Shown here: one piece after another, positions 9,108-18,257 of the stretch
Layout: the number at the start of each line of letters is the position of its first letter
Numbering within the stretch: position 1 is the first letter of the stretch
From: DASVVT01 sp036386415
Lineage (GTDB): Bacteria > Acidobacteriota > Blastocatellia > Pyrinomonadales > Pyrinomonadaceae
NCBI GenBank assembly: GCA_036386415.1
Contig: DASVVT010000022.1
Coordinates: 62,001-126,000, forward strand
DNA: 64,000 nt
Direction of reading: 5' to 3'
Notes under the pieces: generated by a model
What the model saw: only the letters and a program-made list of their open reading frames with translations
What the model was told of the DNA's origin: nothing
The model's database searches: none
Made by a program: the position numbers and the translations under genes

Positions 9108-9186
9108 GATTGCGGAATGCGGATTGCGGATTAATGAACGGGTTGAATATATACCGCACCCTTTCATTCAATCCGCAATCCGCAAT
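9108..9186. repeat. Intergenic inverted repeat, GATTGCG heptads (hairpin H4)
   Basis: The left arm starts three bases after the gmd stop with exact 7-nt units GATTGCG, GAATGCG, GATTGCG (9108-9128) and runs to 9138. The right arm 9163-9186 is the reverse complement. The arms share about 23 matched bases around a 24-nt loop. It belongs to the same architecture as H2, H7 and H8 but uses a different word. Confidence 0.88.
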
Positions 9187-9213
9187 GTATTAAAAGATGT
9201 GCGGAGGGATGGG

Positions 9214-11304
9214 ATGAGCGTTGATTTGAAGCGAGCGTTGGTGGGAATGGGATTCCTGTTATGTTTGACTTCCGCAGTTGAAGCGCGGCAAAAGCTACAG
9301 GGTGTCGCCGGAATAGACGGACGCACAATCGCATTGGCTGATTCGTCTCGCGCACCGCTCGCTCTCAAAACTTTTCCCCGCTGCACCGTCTCCGTTTTCA
9401 TCGCGGGCACGGACATGCTCGCCCGTATTTATACGGATGAAGCGGGAGCGCCGAAGGCCAATCCTTTCAACGCCGATTCGGTGACCGCTGCGTGGTCGTT
9501 CTACGCCGATAACGGAATTTATGAGGCTCGCTTTTCCGGCACGGGTGTGACATCGCCATTCACGCAAGGCCCCTTCACTGTTTCAGACCCGCGCGAAGTT
9601 TATAACATCAGGAACTTCGGTGGACTCTGCAATGAGACATCAAACGACGAGACGGCGGTTCACGCTGCCTTCAGCGCTGCACAGAAGGGCGGGACTGTTT
9701 ACGTTCCGGGAATCTGCACCATCGCTACGACCATAACCCCGGCGGCCGGAACCATTATCGAGGGAGGCGGCGCATCGACGAACGGACTGGGAGGCGCGGA
9801 GAGTTATCAACTCAGAACCGCAACCCCGAACATGGCGATCATCACGATTGCAGGCCGTCGTAATGGAATCATCATTCGCAATTTGACCTTCAGGTCGTCA
9901 ACTCAAACGGGTACGACGGCCATCAAGTTTTTTGGCCGTTATGGTCAATCTTCAAATCAATTCCTGATTGAGAACTCGTTTATCAAGGGGTTTGATAAAG
10001 CGATTTCAGCCGCGACGGATACTTCCGGCGGTGCTGGTGAATGGCAGTGTGATAACGTGACGATACGCAATTCCGGCATTGCGGAAGTTAACTATGGTAT
10101 CTGGATCGACACACAAAACGCCGACTACTGGAAGATCGAGAACGTCTCCATCGCCGCCCACTACGGCATCTACATGAACAAGGTCGGGTTTATCACGCTC
10201 GATCAGGTGGTCGGCACGAACACTTTCGATCCGGGTGGGCTGCCCGCCGAATTGGCAGAATACGGCCCCGGCTCTACATTCATTACCTACACAGCAGCCA
10301 ATGACGGAATCACTTGCGAAGACTGCCAGGACGAACGCTACACCAATACTATCAATACCAAGTCGAGCGTCGGGGCGGCTGTCGGCAATCGAATCACTCT
10401 CAACCACTCTTATCCGGGCGCGCCTATCAAGCTTCGTTTCCAACAGGAGTTACACTCCCACGGCTCTTTCTATGTTCAAAACTCCGTCAAAGCTTTAGGC
10501 GCGGCGGCGGGTGCTTTGGGAAATGACATCAGAATCTACTCATCCGGAGACCAGGTGTTGGATTGCAGCAAGGGAGCATGTAGACAGGCCGCACCCGGCT
10601 CAACCGCCTTCGATCTCTCACAATCAACCAATAGTTTCGTCATCTCTGAGTTCGGGCGAGCGCGGACGCGTATCGACGCCAGCAGCACGGGCGGCCTGAC
10701 GGTCAAGAATCACCTCGGCGTGGGCAATCAGGACTCTTCTGTCAACGCGATTCTCACCATCAGCCCGACCGGCGCAGAGCATGGCAGCAACACTTCATTG
10801 ATCCGGCTCGCAACGCCCAACGCCGCCATCTTGTATGACCTTTTCCGCGATAACCTGACGGGTTATCTGAACTACACAGCGACGCAAGCGGCGGCGCGTG
10901 GCTTCTGGTTCAACTCTCCCACCTACACCCCAACGCACTATTTTCTCACGAACAGAAGCATCACGGATGGGGTGACAAACTCCACTACCAAGCTCAAATC
11001 TGCGACGGCCAACTTCGTCGCCGGAGACGCTGGCGCACAGGCTGTGATTGCCAGCACGAGTGGGGTTCTTGTGACCAGCATCGCATCGGTGACGGACTCT
11101 ACGACCGTAGTGCTGGCGAGCGCACCCGCGTGGTCTGCGAGTGACAACAACGTCATCATCACGAAGTCGAGCGGTGTCTCGGACACGGTCGGCACTGGAG
11201 CGCCGTCAGGAGCGTGTGCGACGGGTTCGACATATAGAAACATGACGGGAGGCGCGGGGTCGAGCTTTTATGTGTGCGAAGGGGGGAGTTGGGCAGCAAA
11301 ATGA
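9214..11304 (+). CDS. Secreted right-handed beta-helix protein, pectate-lyase-3-like
   Basis: A 696-residue predicted exported protein. The open frame extends upstream to 9124, but that part lies inside repeat H4. The ATG at 9214 has GGAGG 6-11 nt upstream and gives a clean signal peptide (ALVGMGFLLCLTSAVEA). After an N-terminal beta-rich segment the protein has a pectate-lyase-3-like opening (YNIRNFGG, then VYVPGICTIATTI and TIIEGGGAS) followed by Asn/Gly/Thr-rich rungs typical of a parallel beta-helix, as in tailspike-type hydrolases and GH28-like enzymes. The C-terminal third is Ser/Thr-rich and looks like a separate small beta domain. Its place in a polysaccharide cluster suggests binding or cutting the exported polymer. 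Catalytic residues cannot be assigned. Confidence 0.78.
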   Translation: MSVDLKRALVGMGFLLCLTSAVEARQKLQGVAGIDGRTIALADSSRAPLALKTFPRCTVSVFIAGTDMLARIYTDEAGAPKANPFNADSVTAAWSFYADNGIYEARFSGTGVTSPFTQGPFTVSDPREVYNIRNFGGLCNETSNDETAVHAAFSAAQKGGTVYVPGICTIATTITPAAGTIIEGGGASTNGLGGAESYQLRTATPNMAIITIAGRRNGIIIRNLTFRSSTQTGTTAIKFFGRYGQSSNQFLIENSFIKGFDKAISAATDTSGGAGEWQCDNVTIRNSGIAEVNYGIWIDTQNADYWKIENVSIAAHYGIYMNKVGFITLDQVVGTNTFDPGGLPAELAEYGPGSTFITYTAANDGITCEDCQDERYTNTINTKSSVGAAVGNRITLNHSYPGAPIKLRFQQELHSHGSFYVQNSVKALGAAAGALGNDIRIYSSGDQVLDCSKGACRQAAPGSTAFDLSQSTNSFVISEFGRARTRIDASSTGGLTVKNHLGVGNQDSSVNAILTISPTGAEHGSNTSLIRLATPNAAILYDLFRDNLTGYLNYTATQAAARGFWFNSPTYTPTHYFLTNRSITDGVTNSTTKLKSATANFVAGDAGAQAVIASTSGVLVTSIASVTDSTTVVLASAPAWSASDNNVIITKSSGVSDTVGTGAPSGACATGSTYRNMTGGAGSSFYVCEGGSWAAK

Positions 11305-11680
11305 CCAATAGGAAATTCCATTTAGCACGTCTCGTGAGCACAGATAACATTTCCATCTATTTTTTGTGAGGGCTCCATGTGGGTGTGGAAGTAAAGAAAT
11401 CAAGTGTGGCATCAACGCGCGATGCCGCAAACTTTGCGATCCATCTGCGGTTCGGGGAGGGGCAGGTAAGTACCCGACATACGGGGAAAGCTTGTCGAAA
11501 GTTGCCCTTCGTGCTATTACAACATCCGAAGAGAGACAACCCCTGAAGCGATAGCCGATGGCACGCGCCCGGCTATCTGAGCTTAAAGGGAACCAGTCGA
11601 AACTATACCGGCTACGTCTTTAATGCCCAATTGTTACCTCGGGCGATCTTCTTTCCCGACCACGGATGACGCTCTAAAAG
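11305..11680. other. 376-nt spacer without a recognised gene
   Basis: Short open frames on both strands here have no coding character. The sequence has some local GC-rich complementarity (for example AGCCG near 11552 with CGGCT near 11570), but no convincing intrinsic terminator, riboswitch core or RNA gene is recognised. It probably carries the promoter of the following two-gene unit. Confidence 0.6.
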
Positions 11681-12760
11681 ATGATGCTCCAACTGGCAAT
11701 CTTGAGCCTGATCTCGCTGGGACTCTCCTATCTCGGCGTGGCTTTCTTGCGCCACTGGGCTAAAGAACGACGACAGTTCCTGGATATGCCCAACGAGCGT
11801 AGCTCGCATAGTCGTCCAACGCCACGCGGCGGAGGGCTCGCCATCGTCACCGTAGTCCTCGCTGGAATCTGGCTCGCCGTCCTCCTCTGGCGTCCGATAA
11901 CGTCTGAACCGGCGCTGCTCGCCTACACACTGGGCGCAATCATCGTGGCTGTCGCCGGGTGGCTTGATGATCTGCGCTCGCTGCCGGTTCGTGTGCGCTT
12001 CTTGGCGCACGGCCTGGGGGCGCTTTTGGTCATAGGCGGAATAGGCTACTGGCGCACTGCGGAGCTACCGCTGGTGGGTCAATTGTCATTGAGCTGGCTG
12101 GGTCTGCCGCTGGTCTTCTTCTGGATTGTGGGGCTGACGAATGCCTACAACTTCATGGATGGAATTGATGGCATCGCGGGCGGCCAGGCCGTCATCGCCG
12201 GACTCGGATGGGCTCTCTTCGGGTGGCTCGGAAATGATCCGTTAGTGTGCGCGCTGGGGATGTTGCTGGCCGCGAGCAGTCTGGGTTTTCTGGGTCATAA
12301 CTGGCCTCCGGCGCGCATCTTCATGGGCGACGTGGCGAGCGGCTTTCTAGGTTTTTCCTTCGCCGTCCTGCCGGTCATAGCGGCGCTCAGGGATGCGCGC
12401 CTGATACTGGTGGGTGCGCTTCTCGTCTGGCCTTTTCTCTTCGATACGATATTCACTTTCCTGCGCCGCCTGAGCCGTGGCGAGAACGTTTTCGCCGCTC
12501 ATCGTTCGCACCTCTACCAGCGACTGGTGATCTGTGAACGCTCCCACCTGTTTGTGACTTCTCTCTACACGGCGCTCGCTCTGGTCGGCCTTCTTCTATC
12601 CTATATGTGGCTGACGGGCGGCGCGGGTAGCTATGCGCTTATCGTTCTGATCTTCCCCCTGCTCTGCCTGGCGCTCTGGTTTTATGTCATCCGGCAGGAG
12701 CGCCGTAAATGTCATGACGGTGTAACTACGGATGCGATGATGCTCGGCGAGCGATTGTAA
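11681..12760 (+). CDS. MraY/WecA-like glycosyl-1-phosphate transferase
   Basis: A 359-residue polytopic membrane enzyme of the polyprenyl-phosphate sugar-1-phosphate transferase family. NERSSHSRPTPRGGGL near residues 37-52, NAYNFMDGIDGIAGG near 154-168, FMGDVASGFLGF near 214-225 and HRSHLYQRLV near 273 are the cytoplasmic-loop motifs that bind Mg2+, UDP-sugar and undecaprenyl phosphate. It would start repeat-unit assembly by moving a sugar-1-phosphate, probably UDP-GlcNAc or a derivative, onto the lipid carrier. About ten hydrophobic segments are seen. A dispersed 12-mer at 11891 codes for RPIT inside it. Only 3 nt separate it from the next gene. Confidence 0.92.
   Translation: MMLQLAILSLISLGLSYLGVAFLRHWAKERRQFLDMPNERSSHSRPTPRGGGLAIVTVVLAGIWLAVLLWRPITSEPALLAYTLGAIIVAVAGWLDDLRSLPVRVRFLAHGLGALLVIGGIGYWRTAELPLVGQLSLSWLGLPLVFFWIVGLTNAYNFMDGIDGIAGGQAVIAGLGWALFGWLGNDPLVCALGMLLAASSLGFLGHNWPPARIFMGDVASGFLGFSFAVLPVIAALRDARLILVGALLVWPFLFDTIFTFLRRLSRGENVFAAHRSHLYQRLVICERSHLFVTSLYTALALVGLLLSYMWLTGGAGSYALIVLIFPLLCLALWFYVIRQERRKCHDGVTTDAMMLGERL
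11891..11902 (+). repeat. Dispersed 12-mer CGTCCGATAACG, copy 2
   Basis: Exact copy inside the WecA-like gene, read as RPIT in frame. It shares the downstream TCTGA with copy 3. Confidence 0.85.
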
Positions 12761-12763
12761 AGG

Positions 12764-14746
12764 ATGTGTCCGATGATGTTTGAGCCCCCCCGACCAAATG
12801 ACAGATTTTATCAGTGGCAGTCGCGGCTGCCGAACAAGCAGTTGCAGTTTGCGATGGACCTGATCGTCCTGGTGGCTGCCTTTGCGTTCTCCTATCTACT
12901 GCGCTTTGATTTCGACATCCCGGAAGGGTGGCTCCTGAACGGTCTGACGCAGCTTCCTTATGTCGTGCTGATTCAGTTCACCGTGCTGATTCTGACCGGC
13001 ATCTATAGCTTCATCTGGCGCTACATCGGGATGGCCGAGGTCAAGGCGTTCATCCTCGCGGCGTTGATGTCAGCCCTCCCTGTACTGATCCTGCGCATGT
13101 CTTTACCCGACAGATTTCAAGGTTGGATGGTGCCGCGCTCCGTGATCGTGATCGATACGATCCTGGGGTTCGGGGGAGTGCTGGGTCTGCGCGTGCTCCG
13201 ACGCGCGCTCTACGAGCATTTTGAGAAGCGACATAAGCGGACGCGCACGCGCGACAAGCTGAAGCGCCCCGTGCTGCTCATCGGCGCAGGCCGCGCAGGG
13301 GTGTTGGCGGCGAGAGAGATTCAGGGGCGAGGGGATATAGACCTGTTGATCAAAGGCTTCGTCGATGACGATCAGCGCAAGCAGGGGTCTGTGATTCACA
13401 GAGTCAAGGTGCTCGGCACCACGGAAGACCTCCCGCGCCTGGTTGATGAGCTGGAGATAGATCACGTCGTCATCACCATCGCACAGGCTTCGCGCCAGGA
13501 CCTACGCCGGATCGTCGAGACCTGCGAAAAAATTCCTGTGAGAGTGCGTATCATCCCCGGCCTTTATGAAATTTTGCAGGGTCGTGTGGAGGTCACGCGC
13601 ATACGCGACGTGCAGATCGAAGACCTCCTGGGGCGCGAGCCAGTCCGCCTGGATGAAGAGGGGATGAGAGATTTTCTGGCCGGGAAAACCGTCATGGTGA
13701 CTGGCGCTGGCGGCTCCATCGGGTCGGAGCTGGCGCGTCAGGCCGCCCTGTTCGCGCCTTCTAACCTGCTCCTTGTTGAGCGCGCGGAATTTGCGCTCTT
13801 TAACATCGACCGCGAGCTTCGTGAAACTCTGCCCGACCTGTCAATCGTGCCGCTGACGGCGGATGTCGGCGACGAGGCGAGGATGCGCTACATCTTCAAC
13901 ACCTATCGCCCGCAAGTGGTGCTGCACGCGGCGGCGCACAAACACGTCCCGATGATGGAGCACAATCCGACGGAAGCGATTAAGAACAATGTCCTGGCGA
14001 CGCACCTGTTGGGAGGGCTGGCAGGAAAGTTCGACGCAGAGGCTTTCGTCCTGATCTCCACGGACAAAGCCGTGCGACCATCATCCGTCATGGGAGCCTC
14101 CAAGCGTGTCGCCGAGCTGGTCGTACAGGATTTGGACAGACGCTACGCGACGCGCTACGTGGCTGTGCGCTTCGGCAACGTGATCGGCTCCGCCGGTTCT
14201 GTCATCCCCATCTTCCGCGAACAGATTCGACGGGGCGGGCCTGTGACGGTGACGCACCCCGACATGGTGCGTTATTTCATGACCATCCCTGAGGCGTCGC
14301 AGCTCGTCTTGCAGGCCGGTGCGATGGGTGAAGGCGGCGAGATATTCATCCTCGACATGGGCGAGCCCGTGCGCATCCTGGACCTCGCGAAAGACACCAT
14401 CACGCTCTCCGGCTTCAAGCCCTATGAGGATATAGATATCGTCTTTACAGGCATACGACCGGGTGAGAAACTGTTCGAAGAGCTTGATACGGCGAGCGAG
14501 CAAGTCTCAAGAACCAGGCACCCGAAGATTTTTATCGGCAAGATCGCTGCTTACACGGAGAAGCAGGTGCGGCAGGCGCTTGAGCGGCTGACCCTGTACG
14601 CTCAAGCCGAGCATGAATCGAAGCTGCGCGAATACCTGAACGAACTGCTCCCCGAAGCTGCGATCAGTAGTGGACAAGAGGTTGGGATAAAGCCTCTTAG
14701 CTCTGAGGATAAGTCGCAGCAGGAAGAGGCGGCGGTCGGCGCTTAA
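12764..14746 (+). CDS. FlaA1/CapD-type nucleoside-diphosphate-sugar 4,6-dehydratase
   Basis: A membrane-bound polysaccharide biosynthesis protein of up to 660 residues, of the CapD/WbpM/PglF type, which makes 4-keto-6-deoxy-HexNAc nucleotides from UDP-GlcNAc. Four hydrophobic segments occupy about residues 25-135. A first Rossmann-like domain (VLLIGAGRAG near 170) is followed by the catalytic SDR domain (VMVTGAGGSIGSEL near 310, STDKAVRPSSVMGASKR near 432-448, with Met at the usual Tyr position and the conserved Lys, as in this family). The open frame starts at 12764, but AAAGG just before it is better spaced for the ATGs at 12773 or 12776. It forms a tight pair with the initiating transferase. 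Confidence 0.92.
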   Translation: MCPMMFEPPRPNDRFYQWQSRLPNKQLQFAMDLIVLVAAFAFSYLLRFDFDIPEGWLLNGLTQLPYVVLIQFTVLILTGIYSFIWRYIGMAEVKAFILAALMSALPVLILRMSLPDRFQGWMVPRSVIVIDTILGFGGVLGLRVLRRALYEHFEKRHKRTRTRDKLKRPVLLIGAGRAGVLAAREIQGRGDIDLLIKGFVDDDQRKQGSVIHRVKVLGTTEDLPRLVDELEIDHVVITIAQASRQDLRRIVETCEKIPVRVRIIPGLYEILQGRVEVTRIRDVQIEDLLGREPVRLDEEGMRDFLAGKTVMVTGAGGSIGSELARQAALFAPSNLLLVERAEFALFNIDRELRETLPDLSIVPLTADVGDEARMRYIFNTYRPQVVLHAAAHKHVPMMEHNPTEAIKNNVLATHLLGGLAGKFDAEAFVLISTDKAVRPSSVMGASKRVAELVVQDLDRRYATRYVAVRFGNVIGSAGSVIPIFREQIRRGGPVTVTHPDMVRYFMTIPEASQLVLQAGAMGEGGEIFILDMGEPVRILDLAKDTITLSGFKPYEDIDIVFTGIRPGEKLFEELDTASEQVSRTRHPKIFIGKIAAYTEKQVRQALERLTLYAQAEHESKLREYLNELLPEAAISSGQEVGIKPLSSEDKSQQEEAAVGA

Positions 14747-14778
14747 TCATATAAGAAAAGGGACGGCAAGAGAGATTC

Positions 14779-14807
14779 CAGGCTCTTCGGTTCTGAGAGC
14801 CTGTTTT
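14779..14807 (+). terminator. Intrinsic terminator after the dehydratase
   Basis: CAGGCTCT (14779-14786) pairs with AGAGCCTG (14796-14803) around a 9-nt loop and is followed by TTTT. Its 3' arm is also the left end of the MITE-like element that begins at 14797. Confidence 0.7.
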
Positions 14808-15025
14808 AAAAATAGCATCGTCGCTGGAAGCGACCCATTCAATAGGTGTGTGCAGAGCGCCCCCGTCAGCAGCGACCCGGCGCGCTCGACCCTGAAGGGG
14901 TCGGACACCAAAGCATGCGACCCCGTCAGGGTCGGAAGCCTCGGGGGCTCAAAGAAAGTCGGGTTCGACCCGAGGCTATTGACTTGCTCCCCTGCGGGGA
15001 GATGGTTGAGGTTTCAAACAGGCTC
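14797..15025. mobile_element. MITE-like element, 229 bp
   Basis: The segment begins GAGCCTGTTTTAAA and ends with the near inverse (TTTCAAACAGGCTC), 13 of 14 bases matching, and is flanked on both sides by TGA. Terminal GAGCC and a 3-bp TNA duplication are what IS5-group elements of the IS1031 type leave. There is no transposase inside. The interior has two 17-nt near-palindromes around CGACCC/GGGTCG (14887-14903, 14918-14934) that are also inverse copies of each other, and a further palindrome CTCCCCTGCGGGGAG (14988-15002). The rest of the 14747-15207 spacer holds no gene. Confidence 0.5.
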
Positions 15026-15207
15026 TGATCCCGCACGAGCGGCTGCACGATTTTAATCGCGCCTTCAAATGCACGGAAACCAACCCCGCTCAGGCGGCTC
15101 TCGTGCGCGCGAGCGACGATTGAGCCTTGCGGCGTTTATCTTCACTCGCCGCCCGCGCGGCTGATGTGTGCGCATCCTTCATAAAATAGACAGCCCATAA
15201 ATTTTAG

Positions 15208-16665
15208 ATGAAGTTCGAGATGGTTCAAGCTGAAAAGGATAGCCTGTTGGAGCGCACAGACCAGACGGAACTGGCGCGCGACGAAAAGCGAGAGCCTGCG
15301 CGGCAGCGCCTGGCACGCCTTCTCGACCGCGTGATCTTCTATTCTTTGCTCGTGATCATCGCTTTGACCGCGATACCGTACGGCACGGTTGAGCCCTGGT
15401 GGGAATCTTTCTTCGAATGTCTGATCCTGTTGCTCTCTGCGCTGTGGATCATCGAAGGGATGCTCAGCGGGTCTTGGCGTGTAGATGGCCTGGGGATGCT
15501 CGCGCCTCTCACGGCGCTTATCATCTACGCATTCATACAGACCCTGGCGTACCTGGGGCCTGTGAGCGTCAGTGCTTACGATACACGTCTTTTTGCGTTC
15601 AAGCTGCTCGGTATCACACTCGCTGGCGCGCTTCTCCTGCGTTACACGTCGAGCCGTTATCGCCTGCGCGTACTCATCTATCTTGTCATTGGAGTGGGCG
15701 TGGCGAGCGCCCTCTTTGGCATCTTGCGGCAGACGACACAGCGCGACTCGCCCGGTTTCTTCCTGCCTTTCCTGATGCCTAATTCTGGTTACGGGCAGTT
15801 CATCAATCGCAACCACTTCGCCTTTCTCATGGAGATGGCGCTCGGTCTGGCATTGGGGATGGTCGTGGGCGGAGGCGAGCGGCGAGACCGGCTGCTCATC
15901 TACCTGGCGGCGGCGCTGCCCGTTTGGACGGCGCTCGTCCTCTCAAACTCGCGCGGCGGCATCTTCAGCATGCTCAGCCAGTTGCTTTTCCTCGCTCTGA
16001 TGTTCAGCATCATGCGACCCGCGCGCGATCTGCCGGAGGAAGACACGGGTGCGTTCGTGCGTTTAAAGCGTTGGGCTAACTCGGCGGTGGTGCGCGTCGT
16101 GCTGATGGTCTGCCTCGTACTGGCGATGATCGTCGGCGTGCTGTGGATGGGGGGCGATCCGCTGGCGCAACGCCTGGAGTCGATGCAAGGCGAGGTCGGA
16201 CAGGATAGCCGTGAGAGCGCATATCGCATGAAAATCTGGGAGGCGACGTTGCGCTTGACCAGGGATCACTGGGTCGCCGGAGTCGGCTTTGGAGCCTACT
16301 GGGTGGCGATCTCAGAGTATTACGATGCTTCCGGCCGGTCGAAACCTTATGAGGCGCATAACGACTACCTTGAGGTGCTCGCCAGTGGGGGCGTGATCGG
16401 AGCCGCGCTCGTCGCGTGGTTCATCGTGGCGCTCGTCCTGCGCGCACTCCGAATCTTCCGTTCAAGCGACTCTTTCCGACGCACCGCAGCCTTAGGCGCG
16501 CTCGCCGGACTCTTCGGCGTCGCCGTTCACAGCCTCATGGATTTCGGACTTCAAATCACCGTCAATGCCAACATCTGCGCGGTTCTGATTGTGATCGCCA
16601 CCACCGATGGGCGCGTCGAAGAAAAGAGGTCACCGAGCATCAGTGTTCTCAAGCGGCGGCACTGA
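15208..16665 (+). CDS. O-antigen ligase / Wzy-type polymerase family protein
   Basis: A 485-residue polytopic membrane protein with about ten to twelve hydrophobic segments and the large periplasmic loop typical of the Wzy_C/O-antigen ligase family. The loop includes RMKIWEATLRLTRDHWVAGVGFGAYW and HNDYLEVLASGGVIG near residue 384, matching the conserved RxxxW and HNxYLE patterns thought to bind the lipid-linked glycan. It would polymerise repeat units or ligate the polymer to an acceptor on the periplasmic side. Ligase and polymerase cannot be told apart by sequence. The first 35 residues are charged and probably cytoplasmic. Confidence 0.88.
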   Translation: MKFEMVQAEKDSLLERTDQTELARDEKREPARQRLARLLDRVIFYSLLVIIALTAIPYGTVEPWWESFFECLILLLSALWIIEGMLSGSWRVDGLGMLAPLTALIIYAFIQTLAYLGPVSVSAYDTRLFAFKLLGITLAGALLLRYTSSRYRLRVLIYLVIGVGVASALFGILRQTTQRDSPGFFLPFLMPNSGYGQFINRNHFAFLMEMALGLALGMVVGGGERRDRLLIYLAAALPVWTALVLSNSRGGIFSMLSQLLFLALMFSIMRPARDLPEEDTGAFVRLKRWANSAVVRVVLMVCLVLAMIVGVLWMGGDPLAQRLESMQGEVGQDSRESAYRMKIWEATLRLTRDHWVAGVGFGAYWVAISEYYDASGRSKPYEAHNDYLEVLASGGVIGAALVAWFIVALVLRALRIFRSSDSFRRTAALGALAGLFGVAVHSLMDFGLQITVNANICAVLIVIATTDGRVEEKRSPSISVLKRRH

Positions 16666-16677
16666 ATTTGATTTGTA

Positions 16678-16764
16678 CTCTGTGTATCCTCTGTGTCTCT
16701 GTGGTGAGTATTGTTTAAAGCCATTCACCACAGAGACACAGAGGACACAGAGGATACACAGAGA
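16678..16764. repeat. Intergenic inverted repeat, CACAGAG word (hairpin H5)
   Basis: Left arm 16678-16707 (CTCTGTGT... units) and right arm 16725-16764 (CACAGAG units at 8-11 nt spacing) are close reverse complements with a 17-nt loop. Like the other members it follows a stop codon, here by 12 nt, between co-directional genes. Confidence 0.9.
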
Positions 16765-16803
16765 AAAGCTGAAACTAGGTCGCTACTAAGGAGCGGCAAA
16801 CTC

Positions 16804-16832
16804 TTGACCTTCGTATAGCGTGAAAGTAGACT
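16804..16832 (+). promoter_or_regulatory. Candidate sigma-70-type promoter for the TPR gene
   Basis: TTGACC at 16804-16809 and TAGACT at 16827-16832 are separated by 17 nt, about 110 nt before the GTG start at 16942. Confidence 0.45.
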
Positions 16833-16941
16833 GGCGTCCATTGAACAAGGTTCCAACAATCGGGTCATCATGTGAGACGTTTGTAGCTCTTCGATTCGAA
16901 ATTTTAAACCAATACTCTCTCCGGCCATTTCTCGCCTGATC

Positions 16942-18231
16942 GTGTATCCGCGTCTTCTACAATACGTCCTCGCCAGCCTAGCTTTGGTCGCCTGTCTGCT
17001 GGGGGTCCGGGTGATCGGTCAAGCGGGTCTTTCGCGCTTGCTGTCAGAGTATGTCGTGAGGAGCAGCCTGCTTTCTTCCGAGAAACAGACCAACACGCTC
17101 TTGATCGCAGAGCGGGCCACGCGTCTCGCGCCTTCCGATCCTGTGGCGCATCGCGCTCGCGCCATCGCGCTCACGGACGCCGGGCAGCTTGACGAAGCGA
17201 TACGCGAGTATGAGCGAGCCATCGCTTTAAGACCGGGACATTATAGTTTGTGGGTCGAGCTTGGGCGCGCACGCGACCAGGTAGATGATCAGCAGGGCGC
17301 GCTCGAAGCGTTCACAGAAGCGGCACGCCATGCGCCCTACTATGCGCAACCGCACTGGCAGCTCGGCAACGTGCTGTTCAGGATGGGACGACGAGAAGAG
17401 GCTTTCGCTGAGCTGCGACGCGCGGCTCTGAGCGATATGACGCTGCTGCCAGCGGCGATTGACCTGGCGTGGGCGGCTTATGACGGCGACGCTCGCGCCA
17501 TAGACCGCGCCTTCCAACCGCAGAACGCGCCGTGGCATCTGGCGCTGGCGCGCTTCTTCGCCAGGCACGGAAGACCCCTCGAAGCGCTTGAGCAATTCCG
17601 CGCTGCCGATAAGATACCGGACACGGAGAGGCGCGCGTTTCTTCAGGACTTACTCGCGGCCAAACATTTCGAAGAAAGCTACGAGGTGTGGTCGGGCGGA
17701 CTTGAGACGAAAAACACAACGCGCGCAGGCGGCATCGCTTCCATCACAGACGGAAGCTTTGAGAGCGGAATCAAGTTTGATGATCCGGGTTTCGGCTGGC
17801 AGTTGACGACCGCCGCGTCTGCTTTCCGCTACTCGCTCGATACGGTCGAACCGAAGGAAGGCGCACACAGCCTGCGCATAGATTTCAACGGCGATTATAA
17901 CCCTGCTTCCCCTGTCGTCTCGCAGCTCGTGCTGGTTGAGCGAGGGGCACGCTATCGTCTACATTTTGCGGCGCGCACGGAGGAGTTGGTCACAGGAGGG
18001 CTGCCGGTCGTGGTCGTCAGCGATGCGAGCAGCAGTAACGGGCGCTCGCTGGCTGAGTCAAGCCCGCTGCCGCAGGGAACGAGCGGCTGGCAGGATCAGA
18101 CAATGGAGTTCGCTGCCGGGGATGGAACGAACGCCGTCCTGATTAGTTTCGTAAGACGGAGTTGCGGCAGCGGGCCATGCCCCATCTTCGGACGAATCTG
18201 GCTCGATCAGTTTTCGATAGATAAGCTATAG
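16942..18231 (+). CDS. TPR protein with C-terminal carbohydrate-binding-like domain
   Basis: A 429-residue protein starting at GTG. Residues 1-25 are a signal anchor (YVLASLALVACLLGVRV). TPR-like helices cover about residues 50-250 (PVAHRARAIALTDAGQLDEAIREYERAIALRPGH and two or three degenerate units). From about residue 265 a beta-sandwich follows (SITDGSFESGIKFDDPGFGWQL, then KEGAHSLRIDF), which resembles the galactose-binding-like carbohydrate-binding fold. The ending IFGRIWLDQFSIDKL is typical of that fold. The protein probably sits in the inner membrane facing the periplasm and may serve as a co-polymerase or scaffold for export of the polymer, as TPR proteins do in several exopolysaccharide systems. 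That role is inferred from context. Confidence 0.8.
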   Translation: MYPRLLQYVLASLALVACLLGVRVIGQAGLSRLLSEYVVRSSLLSSEKQTNTLLIAERATRLAPSDPVAHRARAIALTDAGQLDEAIREYERAIALRPGHYSLWVELGRARDQVDDQQGALEAFTEAARHAPYYAQPHWQLGNVLFRMGRREEAFAELRRAALSDMTLLPAAIDLAWAAYDGDARAIDRAFQPQNAPWHLALARFFARHGRPLEALEQFRAADKIPDTERRAFLQDLLAAKHFEESYEVWSGGLETKNTTRAGGIASITDGSFESGIKFDDPGFGWQLTTAASAFRYSLDTVEPKEGAHSLRIDFNGDYNPASPVVSQLVLVERGARYRLHFAARTEELVTGGLPVVVVSDASSSNGRSLAESSPLPQGTSGWQDQTMEFAAGDGTNAVLISFVRRSCGSGPCPIFGRIWLDQFSIDKL

Positions 18232-18257
18232 GTGATGACTCAATCAGGAGAGTTGAG

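Noticed and set aside
9124..9213. Longer N-terminus for the beta-helix protein
   Set aside because: It is read from repeat H4 and would bury the signal peptide; the ATG at 9214 has a good ribosome binding site.
14846..15056. Two overlapping short + strand frames
   Set aside because: They lie in the palindrome-rich MITE-like segment and have no coding character.
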